Origin: Astropecten irregularis
Lineage: Eukaryota > Echinodermata > Asteroidea > Paxillosida > Astropectinidae
Assembly: GCA_963971285.1 (NCBI GenBank)
Contig: OZ020255.1
Location: 6,944,001-7,008,000 of the forward strand
Direction of reading: 5' to 3'
DNA length: 64,000 nucleotides
The stretch's first letter is position 1. Each line of letters starts with the position of its first letter. This document shows, in pieces, positions 14,401 through 27,648 of the stretch. The notes beneath the pieces were generated by a model. It saw nothing but the letters and a program-made list of their open reading frames with translations. It was not told where the DNA came from and did no database searches. Made by a program: the position numbers and the translations under genes.

Positions 14401-14930
14401 TTTTCAGAAATGCGCGCTATCTTCCTCATAGTTAGCTATGACTACCAGGAACCATTTCGAGCAAGAAAAATGCCAATCAACTTGTCATGGAAGGATTTTG
14501 GTGTAATTTGAGGCCATTTTGTTAGTGAGTGAAATTTCAGAAAAACCGATGTGGTCCCCCACAGCAGTTTTTTTCAATTTTGACCCAAAACTGACTTTTT
14601 TCAGAAATGCGCGCTATCTTCCTCATAGTTAGCTATGACTACCAGGAACCATTTCGAGCAATAAAAATGCCAATCAACTTGTCATGGAAGGATTTTGGTG
14701 TAATTTGAGGCCATTTTGTTAGTGAGTGAAATTTCAGAAAAACCGATGTGGTCCCCCACATCAGTTTTTTTCAATTTTGACCCAAAACCGACTTTTTTCA
14801 GAAATGCGCGCTATCTTCCTCATAGTTAGCTATGACTAACAGGAACCATTTCGAGCAAGAAAAATGCCAATCAACTTGTCATGGAAGGATTTTGGTGTAA
14901 TTTGAGGCCATTTTGTTAGTGAGTGAAATT
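8430..14930. repeat. 11-mer higher-order repeat of Sat197, period ~2,127 bp, ~3 copies
   Basis: A hybrid short monomer (junction GTGAGTGAAGAAACATGCC) occurs at 9521, 11647 and 13776, spacings 2,126 and 2,129. The CACATCAATTTTTTT variant recurs with the same period near 8771, 10898 and 13024, and the CCACTTCGAGCAATAAAA variant near 12126 and 14251. Ten full monomers plus one of about 159 bp account for the period. The third copy is partly rearranged. Confidence 0.88.
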
Positions 14931-17900
14931 TCAGAAAAACCGATGTGGTCCCCCACATCAGTTTTTTTCAATTTTGACCCAAAACCGACTTTTTTCAGAA
15001 ATGCGCGCTTTCTTCCTCATAGTTAGCTATGACTACCAGGAACCATTTTGAGCAAGAAAAATGCCAATCAACTTGTCATGGAAGGATTTTGGTGTAATTT
15101 GAGGCCATTTTGTTAGTGAGTGAAATTTCAGAAAAACCGATGTGGTCCCCCACATCAGTTTTTTTCAATTTTGACCCAAAACTGACTTTTTTCAGAAATG
15201 CGCGCTATCTTCTTCATAGTTAGCTATGACTACCAGGAACCATTCCGAGCAAGAAAATGCCAATCAACTTGTCATGGAAGGATTTTGGTGTAATTTGAGG
15301 CCATTTTGTTAGTGAGTGAAATTTCAGAAAAACCGATGTGGTCCCCCACAGCAGTTTTTTTCAATTTTGACCCAAAACCGACTTTTTTCAGAAATGCGCG
15401 CTATCTTCCTCATAGTTAGCTATGACTCCCAGGAACCATTTTGAGCAAGAAAAATGCCAATCAACTTGTCATGGAAGGATTTTGGTGTAATTTGAGGCCA
15501 TTTTGTTAGTGAGTGAAATTTCAGAAAAACCGATGTGGTCCCCACATCAGTTTTTTTCAATTTTGAGCCCAAACCGACTTTTTTCAGAAATGTGCGCTAT
15601 CTTCCTCATAGTTAGCTAGGACTACCAGGAACCATTTCGAGCAAGAAACATGCCAATCAACTTGTCATGGAAGGATTTTGGTGTAATTTGAGGCCATTTT
15701 GTTAGTGAGTGAAATTTCAGAAAAACCGATGTGGTCCCCCACATCGGTTTTTTTCAATTTTGAGCCCAAACCGACTTTTTTCAGAAATGCGCGCTATCTT
15801 CCTCATAGTTAGCTATGACTACCAGGAACCATTTTGAGCAAGAAAAATGCCAATCAACTTGTCATGGAAGGATTTTGGTGTAATTTGAGGCCATTTTGTT
15901 AGTGAGTGAAATTTCAGAAAAACCGATGTGGTCCCCCACAGCAGTTTTTTTCAATTTTGACCCAAAACTGACTTTTTTCAGAAATGCGCGCTATCTTCCT
16001 CATAGTTAGCTATGACTACCAGGAACCATTTCGAGCAATAAAAATGCCAATCAACTTGTCATGGAAGGATTTTGGTGTAATTTGAGGCCATTTTGTTAGT
16101 GAGTGAAATTTCAGAAAAACCGATAAGGTCCCCCACATCAGTTTTTTTCAATTTTGACCCAAAACCGACTTTTTTCAGAAATGCGCGCTATCTTCCTCAT
16201 AGTTAGCTATGACTAACAGGAACCATTTCGAGCAAGAAAAATGCCAATCAACTTGTCATGGAAGGATTTTGGTGTAATTTGAGGCCATTTTGTTAGTGAG
16301 TGAAATTTCAGAAAAACCGATGTGGTCCCCCACATCAGTTTTTTTCAATTTTGACCCAAAACCGACTTTTTTCAGAAATGCGCGCTATCTTCCTCATAGT
16401 TAGCTATGACTACCAGGAACCATTTTGAGCAAGAAAAATGCCAATCAACTTGTCATGGAAGGATTTTGGTGTAATTTGAGGCCATTTTGTTAGTGAGTGA
16501 AATTTCAGAAAAACCGATGTGGTCCCCACATCAGTTTTTTTCAATTTTGAGCCCAAACCGACTTTTTTCAGAAATGCGCGCTATCTTCCTCATAGTTAGC
16601 TAGGACTACCAGGAACCATTTCGAGCAAGAAACATGCCAATCAACTTGTCATGGAAGGATTTTGGTGTAATTTGAGGCCATTTTGTTAGTGAGTGAAATT
16701 TCAGAAAAACCGATGTGGTCCCCCACATCAGTTTTTTTCAATTTTGAGCCCAAACCGACTTTTTTCAGAAATGCGCGCTATCTTCCTCATAGTTAGCTAT
16801 GACTACCAGGAACCATTTTGAGCAAGAAAAATGCCAATCAACTTGTCATGGAAGGATTTTGGTGTAATTTGAGGCCATTTCGTTAGTGAGTGAAATTTCA
16901 GAAAAACCGATGTGGTCCCCCACAGCAGTTTTTTTTCAATTTTGACCCAAAACTGACTTTTTTTAGAAATGCGCGCTTTCTTCCTCATAGTTAGCTATGA
17001 CTACCAGGAACCATTTCAAGCAAGAAAAATGCCAATCAACTTGTCATGGAATGATTTTGGTGTAATTTGAGGCCATTTTGTTAGTGAGTGAAATTTCAGA
17101 AAAACCGATGTGGTCCCCCACATCAGTTTTTTTCAATTTTGACCCAAAACCGACTTTTTTCAGAAATGCGCGCTTTCTTCCTCATAGTTAGCTATGACTA
17201 CCAGGAACCATTTTGAGTAAGAAAAATGCCAATCAACTTGTCATGGAAGGATTTTGGTGTAATTTGAGGCCATTTTGTTAGTGAGTGAAATTTCAGAAAA
17301 ACCGATGTGGTCCCCCACAGCAGTTTTTTTCAATTTTGACCCAAAACCGACTTTTTTCAGAAATGCGCGCTATCTTCCTCATAGTTAGCTATGACTACCA
17401 GGAACCATTTCGAGCAAGAAAAATGCCAATCAACTTGTCATGGAAGGATTTTGGTGTAATTTGAGGCCATTTTGTTAGTGAGTGAAATTTCAGAAAAACC
17501 GATGTGGTCCCCCACAGCAGTTTTTTTCAATTTTGACCCAAAACTGACTTTTTTCAGAAATGCGCGCTTTCTTCCTCATAGTTAGCTATGACTACCAGGA
17601 ACCATTTCAAGCAAGAAAAATGCCAATCAACTTGTCATGGAAGGATTTTGGTGTAATTTGAGGCCATTTTGTTAGTGAGTGAAATTTCAGAAAAACCGAT
17701 GTGGTCCCCCACATCAGTTTTTTTCAATTTTGACCCAAAACCGACTTTTTTCAGAAATGCGCGCTTTCTTCCTCATAGTTAGCTATGACTACCAGGAACC
17801 ATTTTGAGCAAGAAAAATGCCAATCAACTTGTCATGGAAGGATTTTGGTGTAATTTGAGGCCATTTTGTTAGTGAGTGAAATTTCAGAAAAACCGATGTG

Positions 17901-18679
17901 GTCCCCCACATCAGTTTTTTTCAATTTTGACCCAAAACTGACTTTTTTCAGAAATGCGCGCTATCTTCCTCATAGTTAGCTATGACTACCAGGAACCATT
18001 TCGAGCAAGAAAAATGCCAATCAACTTGTCATGGAAGGATTTTGGTGTAATTTGAGGCCATTTTGTTAGTGAGTGAAATTTCAGAAAAACCGATGTGGTC
18101 CCCCACAGCAGTTTTTTTCAATTTTGACCCAAAACTGACTTTTTTCAGAAATGCGCGCTTTCTTCCTCATAGTTAGCTATGACTACCAGGAACCATTTCA
18201 AGCAAGAAAAATGCCAATCAACTTTTCATGGAAGGATTTTGGTGTAATTTGAGGCCATTTTGTTAGTGAGTGAAATTTCAGAAAAACCGATGTGGTCCCC
18301 CACATCAGTTTTTTTCAATTTTGACCCAAAACCGACTTTTTTCAGAAATGCGCGCTTTCTTCCTCATAGTTAGCTATGACTACCAGGAACCATTTTGAGC
18401 AAGAAAAATGCCAATCAACTTGTCATGGAAGGATTTTGGTGTAATTTGAGGCCATTTTGTTAGTGAGTGAAATTTCAGAAAAACCGATGTGGTCCCCCAC
18501 ATCAGTTTTTTTCAATTTTGACCCAAAACCGACTTTTTTCAGAAATGCGCGCTATCTTCCTCATAGTTAGCTATGACTACCAGGAACCATTTTGAGCAAG
18601 AAAAATGCCAATCAACTTGTCATGGAAGGATTTTGGTGTAATTTGAGGCCATTTTGTTAGTGAGTGAAATTTCAGAAAA

Positions 18680-21600
18680 ACCGATGTGGTCCCCACATCA
18701 GTTTTTTTCAATTTTGAGCCCAAACCGACTTTTTTCAGAAATGCGCGCTATCTTCCTCATAGTTAGCTAGGACTACCAGGAACCATTTCGAGCAAGAAAC
18801 ATGCCAATCAACTTGTCATGGAAGGATTTTGGTGTAATTTGAGGCCATTTTGTTAGTGAGTGAAATTTCAGAAAAACCGATGTGGTCCCCCACAGCAGTT
18901 TTTTTCAATTTTGACCCAAAACTGACTTTTTTTAGAAATGCGCGCTTTCTTCCTCATAGTTAGCTATGACTACCAGGAACCATTTCAAGCAAGAAAAATG
19001 CCAATCAACTTGTCATGGAAGGATTTTGGTGTAATTTGAGGCCATTTTGTTAGTGAGTGAAATTTCAGAAAAACCGATGTGGTCCCCCACATCAGTTTTT
19101 TTCAATTTTGACCCAAAACCGACTTTTTTCAGAAATGCGCGCTTTCTTCCTCATAGTTAGCTATGACTACCAGGAACCATTTTGAGTAAGAAAAATGCCA
19201 ATCAACTTGTCATGGAAGGATTTTGGTGTAATTTGAGGCCATTTTGTTAGTGAGTGAAATTTCAGAAAAACCGATGTGGTCCCCCACAGCAGTTTTTTTC
19301 AATTTTGACCCAAAACCGACTTTTTTCAGAAATGCGCGCTATCTTCCTCATAGTTAGCTATGACTACCAGGAACCATTTCGAGCAAGAAAAATGCCAATC
19401 AACTTGTCATGGAAGGATTTTGGTGTAATTTGAGGCCATTTTGTTAGTGAGTGAAATTTCAGAAAAACCGATGTGGTCCCCCACAGCAGTTTTTTTCAAT
19501 TTTGACCCAAAACTGACTTTTTTCAGAAATGCGCGCTATCTTCCTCATAGTTAGCTATGACTACCAGGAACCATTTCGAGCAATAAAAATGCCAATCAAC
19601 TTGTCATGGAAGGATTTTGGTGTAATTTGAGGCCATTTTGTTAGTGAGTGAAATTTCAGAAAAACCGATGTGGTCCCCCACATCAGTTTTTTTCAATTTT
19701 GACCCAAAACCGACTTTTTTCAGAAATGCGCGCTATCTTCCTCATAGTTAGCTATGACTAACAGGAACCATTTCGAGCAAGAAAAATGCCAATCAACTTG
19801 TCATGGAAGGATTTTGGTGTAATTTGAGGCCATTTTGTTAGTGAGTGAAATTTCAGAAAAACCGATGTGGTCCCCCACATCAGTTTTTTTCAATTTTGAC
19901 CCAAAACCGACTTTTTTCAGAAATGCGCGCTTTCTTCCTCATAGTTAGCTATGACTACCAGGAACCATTTTGAGTAAGAAAAATGCCAATCAACTTGTCA
20001 TGGAAGGATTTTGGTGTAATTTGAGGCCATTTTGTTAGTGAGTGAAATTTCAGAAAAACCGATGTGGTCCCCCACAGCAGTTTTTTTCAATTTTGACCCA
20101 AAACCGACTTTTTTCAGAAATGCGCGCTATCTTCCTCATAGTTAGCTATGACTACCAGGAACCATTTCGAGCAAGAAAAATGCCAATCAACTTGTCATGG
20201 AAGGATTTTGGTGTAATTTGAGGCCATTTTGTTAGTGAGTGAAATTTCAGAAAAACCGATGTGGTCCCCCACAGCAGTTTTTTTCAATTTTGACCCAAAA
20301 CTGAATTTTTTCAGAAATGCGCGCTATCTTCCTCATAGTTAGCTATGACTACCAGGAACCATTTCGAGCAATAAAAATGCCAATCAACTTGTCATGGAAG
20401 GATTTTGGTGTAATTTGAGGCCATTTTGTTAGTGAGTGAAATTTCAGAAAAACCGATGTGGTCCCCCACATCAGTTTTTTTCAATTTTGACCCAAAACCG
20501 ACTTTTTTCAGAAATGCGCGCTATCTTCCTCATAGTTAGCTATGACTACCAGGAACCATTTTGAGCAAGAAAAATGCCAATCAACTTGTCATGGAAGGAT
20601 TTTGGTGTAATTTGAGGCCATTTTGTTAGTGAGTGAAATTTCAGAAAAACCGATGTGGTCCCCACATCAGTTTTTTTCAATTTTGAGCCCAAACCGACTT
20701 TTTTCAGAAATGCGCGCTATCTTCCTCATAGTTAGCTAGGACTACCAGGAACCATTTCGAGCAAGAAACATGCCAATCAACTTGTCATGGAAGGATTTTG
20801 GTGTAATTTGAGGCCATTTTGTTAGTGAGTGAAATTTCAGAAAAACCGATGTGGTCCCCCACATCAGTTTTTTTCAATTTTGAGCCCAAACCGACTTTTT
20901 TCAGAAATGCGCGCTATCTTCCTCATAGTTAGCTATGACTACCAGGAACCATTTTGAGCAAGAAAAATGCCAATCAACTTGTCATGGAAGGATTTTGGTG
21001 TAATTTGAGGCCATTTCGTTAGTGAGTGAAATTTCAGAAAAACCGATGTGGTCCCCCACAGCAGTTTTTTTCAATTTTGACCCAAAACTGACTTTTTTTA
21101 GAAATGCGCGCTTTCTTCCTCATAGTTAGCTATGACTACCAGGAACCATTTCAAGCAAGAAAAATGCCAATCAACTTGTCATGGAAGGATTTTGGTGTAA
21201 TTTGAGGCCATTTTGTTAGTGAGTGAAATTTCAGAAAAACCGATGTGGTCCCCCACATCAGTTTTTTTCAATTTTGACCCAAAACCGACTTTTTTCAGAA
21301 ATGCGCGCTTTCTTCCTCATAGTTAGCTATGACTACCAGGAACCATTTTGAGTAAGAAAAATGCCAATCAACTTGTCATGGAAGGATTTTGGTGTAATTT
21401 GAGGCCATTTTGTTAGTGAGTGAAATTTCAGAAAAACCGATGTGGTCCCCCACAGCAGTTTTTTTCAATTTTGACCCAAAACCGACTTTTTTCAGAAATG
21501 CGCGCTATCTTCCTCATAGTTAGCTATGACTACCAGGAACCATTTCGAGCAAGAAAAATGCCAATCAACTTGTCATGGAAGGATTTTGGTGTAATTTGAG

Positions 21601-22680
21601 GCCATTTTGTTAGTGAGTGAAATTTCAGAAAAACCGATGTGGTCCCCCACAGCAGTTTTTTTCAATTTTGACCCAAAACTGACTTTTTTCAGAAATGCGC
21701 GCTATCTTCCTCATAGTTAGCTATGACTACCAGGAACCATTTCGAGCAATAAAAATGCCAATCAACTTGTCATGGAAGGATTTTGGTGTAATTTGAGGCC
21801 ATTTTGTTAGTGAGTGAAATTTCAGAAAAACCGATGTGGTCCCCCACATCAGTTTTTTTCAATTTTGACCCAAAACCGACTTTTTTCAGAAATGCGCGCT
21901 ATCTTCCTCATAGTTAGCTATGACTAACAGGAACCATTTCGAGCAAGAAAAATGCCAATCAACTTGTCATGGAAGGATTTTGGTGTAATTTGAGGCCATT
22001 TTGTTAGTGAGTGAAATTTCAGAAAAACCGATGTGGTCCCCCACATCAGTTTTTTTCAATTTTGACCCAAAACCGACTTTTTTCAGAAATGCGCGCTTTC
22101 TTCCTCATAGTTAGCTATGACTACCAGGAACCATTTTGAGTAAGAAAAATGCCAATCAACTTGTCATGGAAGGATTTTGGTGTAATTTGAGGCCATTTTG
22201 TTAGTGAGTGAAATTTCAGAAAAACCGATGTGGTCCCCCACAGCAGTTTTTTTCAATTTTGACCCAAAACCGACTTTTTTCAGAAATGCGCGCTATCTTC
22301 CTCATAGTTAGCTATGACTACCAGGAACCATTTCGAGCAAGAAAAATGCCAATCAACTTGTCATGGAAGGATTTTGGTGTAATTTGAGGCCATTTTGTTA
22401 GTGAGTGAAATTTCAGAAAAACCGATGTGGTCCCCCACAGCAGTTTTTTTCAATTTTGACCCAAAACTGACTTTTTTCAGAAATGCGCGCTATCTTCCTC
22501 ATAGTTAGCTATGACTACCAGGAACCATTTCGAGCAATAAAAATGCCAATCAACTTGTCATGGAAGGATTTTGGTGTAATTTGAGGCCATTTTGTTAGTG
22601 AGTGAAATTTCAGAAAAACCGATGTGGTCCCCCACATCAGTTTTTTTCAATTTTGACCCAAAATCGACTTTTTTCAGAAA
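18680..22680. repeat. 11-mer higher-order repeat of Sat197, period 2,166 bp
   Basis: The TTTTGAGTAAG variant (C to T) is found at 19184, 19972, 21350 and 22138. The intervals 788, 1,378 and 788 repeat as a 2,166-bp unit (11 full monomers). An earlier instance at 17215 is 1,969 bp (10 monomers) before 19184, so the unit was assembled in steps. Confidence 0.88.
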
Positions 22681-22809
22681 TGCGCGCTTTCTTCCTCATA
22701 GTTAGCTATGACTAACAGGAACCATTTCGAGCAAGAAAAATGCCAATCAACTTGTCATGGAAGGATTTTGGTGTAATTTGAGGCCATTTTGTTAGTGAGT
22801 AAAATTTCA

Positions 22810-25180
22810 GAAAAACCGATGTGGTCCCCCACATCAGTTTTTTTCAATTTTGACCCAAAACCGACTTTTTTCAGAAATGCGCGCTATCTTCCTCATAGTT
22901 AGCTATGACTACCAGGAACCATTTCGAGCAAGAAAAATGCCAATCAACTTGTCATGGAAGGATTTTGGTGTAATTTGAGGCCATTTTCTTAGTGAGTGAA
23001 ATTTCAGAAAAACCGATGTGGTCCCCCACATCAGTTTTTTTTCAATTTTGACCCAAAACCGACTTTTTTCAGAAATGCGCGCTATCTTCCTCATAGTTAG
23101 CTATGACTACCAGGAACCATTTCGAGCAAGAAAAATGCCAATCAACTTGTCATGGAAGGATTTTGGTGTAATTTGAGGCCATTTGGTTAGTGAGTGAAAT
23201 TTCAGAAAAACCGATGTGGTCCCCCACAGCAGTTTTTTTCAATTTTGACCCAAAACTGACTTTTTTCAGAAATGCGCGCTATCTTCCTCATAGTTAGCTA
23301 TGACTACCAGGAACCATTTCGAGCAATAAAAATGCCAATCAACTTGTCATGGAAGGATTTTGGTGTAATTTGAGGCCATTTTGTTAGTGAGTGAAATTTC
23401 AGAAAAACCGATGTGGTCCCCCACATCAGTTTTTTTCAATTTTGACCCAAAACCGACTTTTTTCAGAAATGCGCACAGTCTTCCTCATAGTTAGCTATGA
23501 CTACCGGGAACCATTTCGAGCAAGAAAAATGCCAATCAACTTGTCATGGAAGGATTTTGGTGTAATTTGAGGCCATTTTGTTAGTGAGTGAAATTTCAGA
23601 AAAACCAATGTGGTCCCCCACATCAGTTTTTTTCCGTTTGACCCCAAACCGACTTTTTTCAGAAATGCGCGCTATCTTCCTCATAGTTAGCTATGACTAC
23701 CAGGAACCATTTCGAGCAAGAAAAATGCCAATCAACTTGTCATGGAAGGATTTTGGTGTAATTTGAGGCCATTTTGTTAGTGAGTGAAATTTCAAAAAAA
23801 CCGATGTGGTCCCCCACATCAGTTTTTTTCTGGCAATTTTGAGCCTAAACCGACTTTTTTCAGAAATGCGCGCTATCTTCCTCATAGTTAGCTATGACTA
23901 CCAGGAACCATTTTGAGCAAGAAAAATGCCAATCAACTTGTCATGGAAGGATTTTGGTGTAATTTGAGGCCATTTAGTTAGTGAGGGAAATTTCAGAAAA
24001 ACCGATGTGGTCCCCCACATCAGTTTTTTTCAATTTTGACCCAAAACCGACTTTTTTCAGAAATGCGCGCTATCTTCCTCATAGTTAGCTATGACTACCA
24101 GGAACCATTTCGAGCAAGAAAAATGCCAATCAACTTGTCATGGAAGGATTTTGGTGTAATTTGAGGCCATTTTCTTAGTGAGTGAAATTTCAGAAAAACC
24201 GATGTGGTCCCCCACATCAGTTTTTTTCAATTTTGACCCAAAACCGACTTTTTTCAGAAATGCGCGCTATCTTCCTCATAGTTAGCTATGACTACCAGGA
24301 ACCATTTCGAGCAAGAAAAATGCCAATCAACTTGTCATGGAAGGATTTTGGTGTAATTTGAGGCCATTTGGTTAGTGAGTGAAATTTCAGAAAAACCGAT
24401 GTGGTCCCCCACAGCAGTTTTTTTCAATTTTGACCCAAAACTGACTTTTTTCAGAAATGCGCGCTATCTTCCTCATAGTTAGCTATGACTACCAGGAACC
24501 ATTTCGAGCAAGAAAAATGCCAATCAACTTGTCATGGAAGGATTTTGGTGTAATTTGAGGCCATTTTGTTAGTGAGTGAAATTTCAGAAAAACCGATGTG
24601 GTCCCCCACATCAGTTTTTTTCAATTTTGACCCAAAACCGACTTTTTTCAGAAATGCGCACAGTCTTCCTCATAGTTAGCTATGACTACCGGGAACCATT
24701 TCGAGCAAGAAAAATGCCAATCAACTTGTCATGGAAGGATTTTGGTGTAATTTGAGGCCATTTTGTTAGTGAGTGAAATTTCAGAAAAACCAATGTGGTC
24801 CCCCACATCAGTTTTTTTCCGTTTGACCCCAAACCGACTTTTTTCAGAAATGCGCGCTATCTTCCTCATAGTTAGCTATGACTACCAGGAACCATTTCGA
24901 GCAAGAAAAATGCCAATCAACTTGTCATGGAAGGATTTTGGTGTAATTTGAGGCCATTTTGTTAGTGAGTGAAATTTCAGAAAAACCGATGTGGTCCCCC
25001 ACATCAGTTTTTTTCAATTTTGAGCCCAAACCGACTTTTTTCAGAAATGCGCGCTATCTTCCTCATAGTTAGCTATGACTACCAGGAACCATTTCGAGCA
25101 AGAAAAATGCCAATCAACTTGTCATGGAAGGATTTTGGTGTAATTTGAGGCCATTTGGTTAGTGAGTGAAATTTCAGAAA
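22810..25180. repeat. 6-mer higher-order repeat of Sat197, 2 copies of 1,185 bp
   Basis: Private variants recur at an 1,185-bp offset: TTTCTTAGTGAG near 22986 and 24172, CATTTGGTTAG near 23181 and 24366, and GCGCACAGTCTTCC at 23471 and 24656. The odd TTTTTTCCGTTTGACCCC monomer near 23630 and 24815 also recurs. This is the array's distal, more diverged end. Confidence 0.85.
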
Positions 25181-26830
25181 AACCGATGTGGTCCCCCACA
25201 TCAGTTTTTTTCAAATTTGACCCAAAACCGACTTTTTTCAGAAATGCGCGCTATCTTCCTCATAGTTAGCTATGACTACCAGGAACCATTTCGAGCAAGA
25301 AAAATGCCAATCAACTTGTCATGTAAGGATTTTGTGGTGTAATTTGAGGCCATTTTGTTAGTGAGTGAAATTTCAGAAAAACCGATGTGGTCCCCCACAT
25401 CAGTTTTTTTCAATTTGACCGACTTTGATTTCCGTCTCTCAGGTCCGGACCTGTTCCAAACTGCCACTTTTTGACACTTGAATCAAAAAGAAAAATCCTG
25501 CCGCACGGGGTCTCGAACTTTGGTTTTCGGGCTCTCAGGTTCGGACCTGTTCCAAACTGCCACTTTTAGACGCTTGAGTAAAAAAAAACAATCTGTTAAT
25601 TCTGTTGCAATCTGTTCATTGAAACCTGTTCCAACTGCCACAACTTTGGATTTTGAGCTCTCAGGTCCAGACCTGTTCCAAACTGCCATTTTTTGACACT
25701 CGAGTCGAAAAAAAAATCCTGCCGCATCGGATCTTGAACTTTGGATTTCGGGCTCTCGGTTCCGGACTTGTTCCAAACATCCACTTTTTGAGACTTGAGT
25801 TGAAAAAGCAAATCCTGCCGCTCTGGGTCTCGAACTTCAGATCTCGGGCTCTCAGGTCCGGACCTGTTCCAAACTGCCACTTTTTGACACGTCCGTCGAA
25901 AAAAAAAATGTATGCAGATTCACAAAGGGTCTCGAACTTTGGATTTCGGGCTCTCAGGTCGGGACCTGTTCCCAACTGCCACTTTTTGACACGCCAGTCG
26001 AAAAAAAAAATTATGTCGATTTGCACCGGGTCTCGAACTTTGGATTTCGGCTGTTCCTAAATGCCACTTTTTGACACTCGAGTTGAAAAGAAAAAAACTG
26101 CTGCACCGGGTCTCGAACTTTGGATTTTGGGCTCTGAGGTCCGGACCTGTTCCAAACTGCCACTTTTTGACACTGGAGTCGAAATAAAAAATCCCCCCGC
26201 ACCTGGTCTCGAACTTTGGATTTGGCGCTCTCAGGTCCGGACCTGTTCCAAACTGCCACTGTTTGACACTTGAATCGAAAAAAAATCCTGCCGCACCGGG
26301 TCTCAAGCTTTGGATTTTGGGCTCTCAGGTCCGGACCTGTTCCAAACTGCCACTTTTTGACACGGCAGTCGAAAAAAAAAAGATTATGTCGATTTGCGCC
26401 GGGTCTCGAACTTTGGATTTCGGCTGTTCCTAACTGCCACTTTTTGACACTCGAGTTGAAAAGAAAAATCCTGCTGCACCGGGTCTCGAACTTTGGATTT
26501 TGGGCACTCAGGTCCGGACCTGTTCCTTAGTGCAACTTTTTGACACTCGAGTCGAAAAATAAAATCCTGCCGCATCGGATCTCGAACATTAGGATTTCGG
26601 GCTCTCAGACCCGGACCTGTTCCAAACTGCCACTTTTTGACACTGGAGTCGAAATAAAAAAATCCCCCCGCACCGGGTCTCGAACTTTGGATTTAGGGCT
26701 CTCAGGTCCGAACCTGTTCCAAACTCCCACTGTTTGACACTTGAATCGAAAAACAAATCCTGCCGCACCGGGTCTCAAGCTTTGGATTTCGGGCTCTCAG
26801 GTCCGGACCTGTTCCAACTGCCACTTTTTG

Positions 26831-26880
26831 ACAAGGGTCTGAAAACTCATTTCATATATAATTTTGACATTTCAGAATTT
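26831..26880 (+). pseudogene. Truncated third copy of the exon B acceptor region
   Basis: GTCTGAAAACTCATTTCAT, then TTTTGACATTTCAG and the first five exon bases AATTT, match the flank of both intact exon B copies. The sequence then passes straight into the minisatellite motif TGGATTTCGGGCTCTC. The exon body and donor are missing. The join at AATTT/TTTGG suggests recombination at a short shared T-rich sequence. Confidence 0.6.
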
Positions 26881-27070
26881 TGGATTTCGGGCTCTCGGGT
26901 CCGGACTTGTTCCAAACTCCCACTTTTTGACACTTGAGTCGAAAAAAAAAAACCTGCCGCACCGGGTCTCAAACTTTGGATTTCGGGCTCTCAGGTCTGG
27001 ACCTGTTCCGAACTGCCACTTTTTGACAAGGGTCTAAAAACTCATTTCATGTGAAATTTTGACATTTCAG

Positions 27071-27158
27071 AATTTGCAAGAAAACTAGAAGAAGAAGCTG
27101 GTGGATTCATTAAAGAATATGGCAGGCTTTCAAGGTCTGGATCTAAATCATCACACAG
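27071..27158 (+). CDS. Candidate coding exon B, copy 1 (88 nt)
   Basis: Seen: acceptor TTTTGACATTTCAG ends at 27070. The exon is open in one frame (2 nt, 28 codons, 2 nt) and is followed by donor AG|GTATGA. The peptide reads FARKLEEEAGGFIKEYG then RLSRSGSKSSHR, a charged helix-like segment with a basic, Ser-rich end. Acceptor phase 1 matches the donor of exon A, and donor phase 2 matches the acceptor of candidate exon D. A near copy lies 578 bp downstream with the same length and splice sites; in the roughly 70 bp beyond the donor, intron divergence looks higher than exon divergence, which hints at constraint. Copies 1 and 2 cannot be spliced to each other in frame (phase 2 to phase 1), so they would be mutually exclusive. 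No family is recognised. Confidence 0.42.
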
Positions 27159-27648
27159 GTATGATGTCTCAAATTTTTTCCCAGGCACCAAAAAGCAAAT
27201 CCTACACAGGACTCGCTCGAAATATATTCTAATTTGGCATTATTGTCACGGGTCGAAAAGTGGCAATTTGCACTCTGCTTCGGACCTGGGCTCTGAGGTC
27301 CGGACCTGTTCCAAACTGCCACTTTTTGACACGCCCGTCGAAAAATAAAATGTATGCAGATTCGCACCAGGTCTCAAACTTTGGATTTCGGCTGTTCCTA
27401 ACTGCCACTTTTTGACACTCGAGTCGAAAAAAAAAATCCTGCCGCATCGGATCTCGAACTTTGGATTTCGGGCTCTCAGTTCCGGACTTGTTCCAAACGT
27501 CCACTTTTTGACACTTGAGTCGAAAAAAATCCTGCCGCACCGGGTCTTAAACTTTGGATTTTGGGCTCTCAGGTCTGGACCTGTTCCGAACTGCCACTTT
27601 TTGACAACGGTCTAAAAACTCATTTCATGTGTAATTTTGACATTTCAG

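Larger units (their letters stand above)
672..25424. repeat. Sat197: tandem satellite, ~197-bp monomer, ~125 copies
   Basis: Seen: successive copies of the block CCGATGTGGTCCCCCACA start at 681, 879, 1076 (variant), 1273, 1471 and 1668, giving a 197-198 bp period that continues to about 25,400 without interruption. Each monomer carries a T7-T8 tract, GCGCGCTATCTTCCTCATAG, TAGCTATGACTACCAGGAAC, CTTGTCATGGAAGG and TGAGGCCATTTTGTTAGTGA. Recurrent variants are CACATC/CACAGC, GACCC/GAGCCC, TATGAC/TAGGAC, GCAAG/GCAATA and CCCCC/CCCC. Many monomers contain the perfect dyad GATGTGG-tccc-CCACATC. The edge monomers (672-1280 and about 23,600-25,424) are the most diverged, as expected when unequal exchange homogenises the interior. 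The period is not a multiple of three, and the minus-strand 61-codon frame is open only in some monomers (chiefly those with an eighth T), so it is not a gene. No CENP-B box was found by eye. Confidence 0.97.

Noticed and set aside
768..25467. Recurrent 61-63-codon minus-strand frames in Sat197
   Set aside because: They are open only in monomers with a particular T-run length or base variant, the 197-bp period breaks frame, and the sequence is the same repeat each time. No splice or start signal supports them.
25483..26575. Overlapping 60-135-codon frames on both strands of the ~100-bp repeat
   Set aside because: Several frames are open at once on both strands and the peptides are the same repeat motif. 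This is typical of tandem-repeat composition, not coding.
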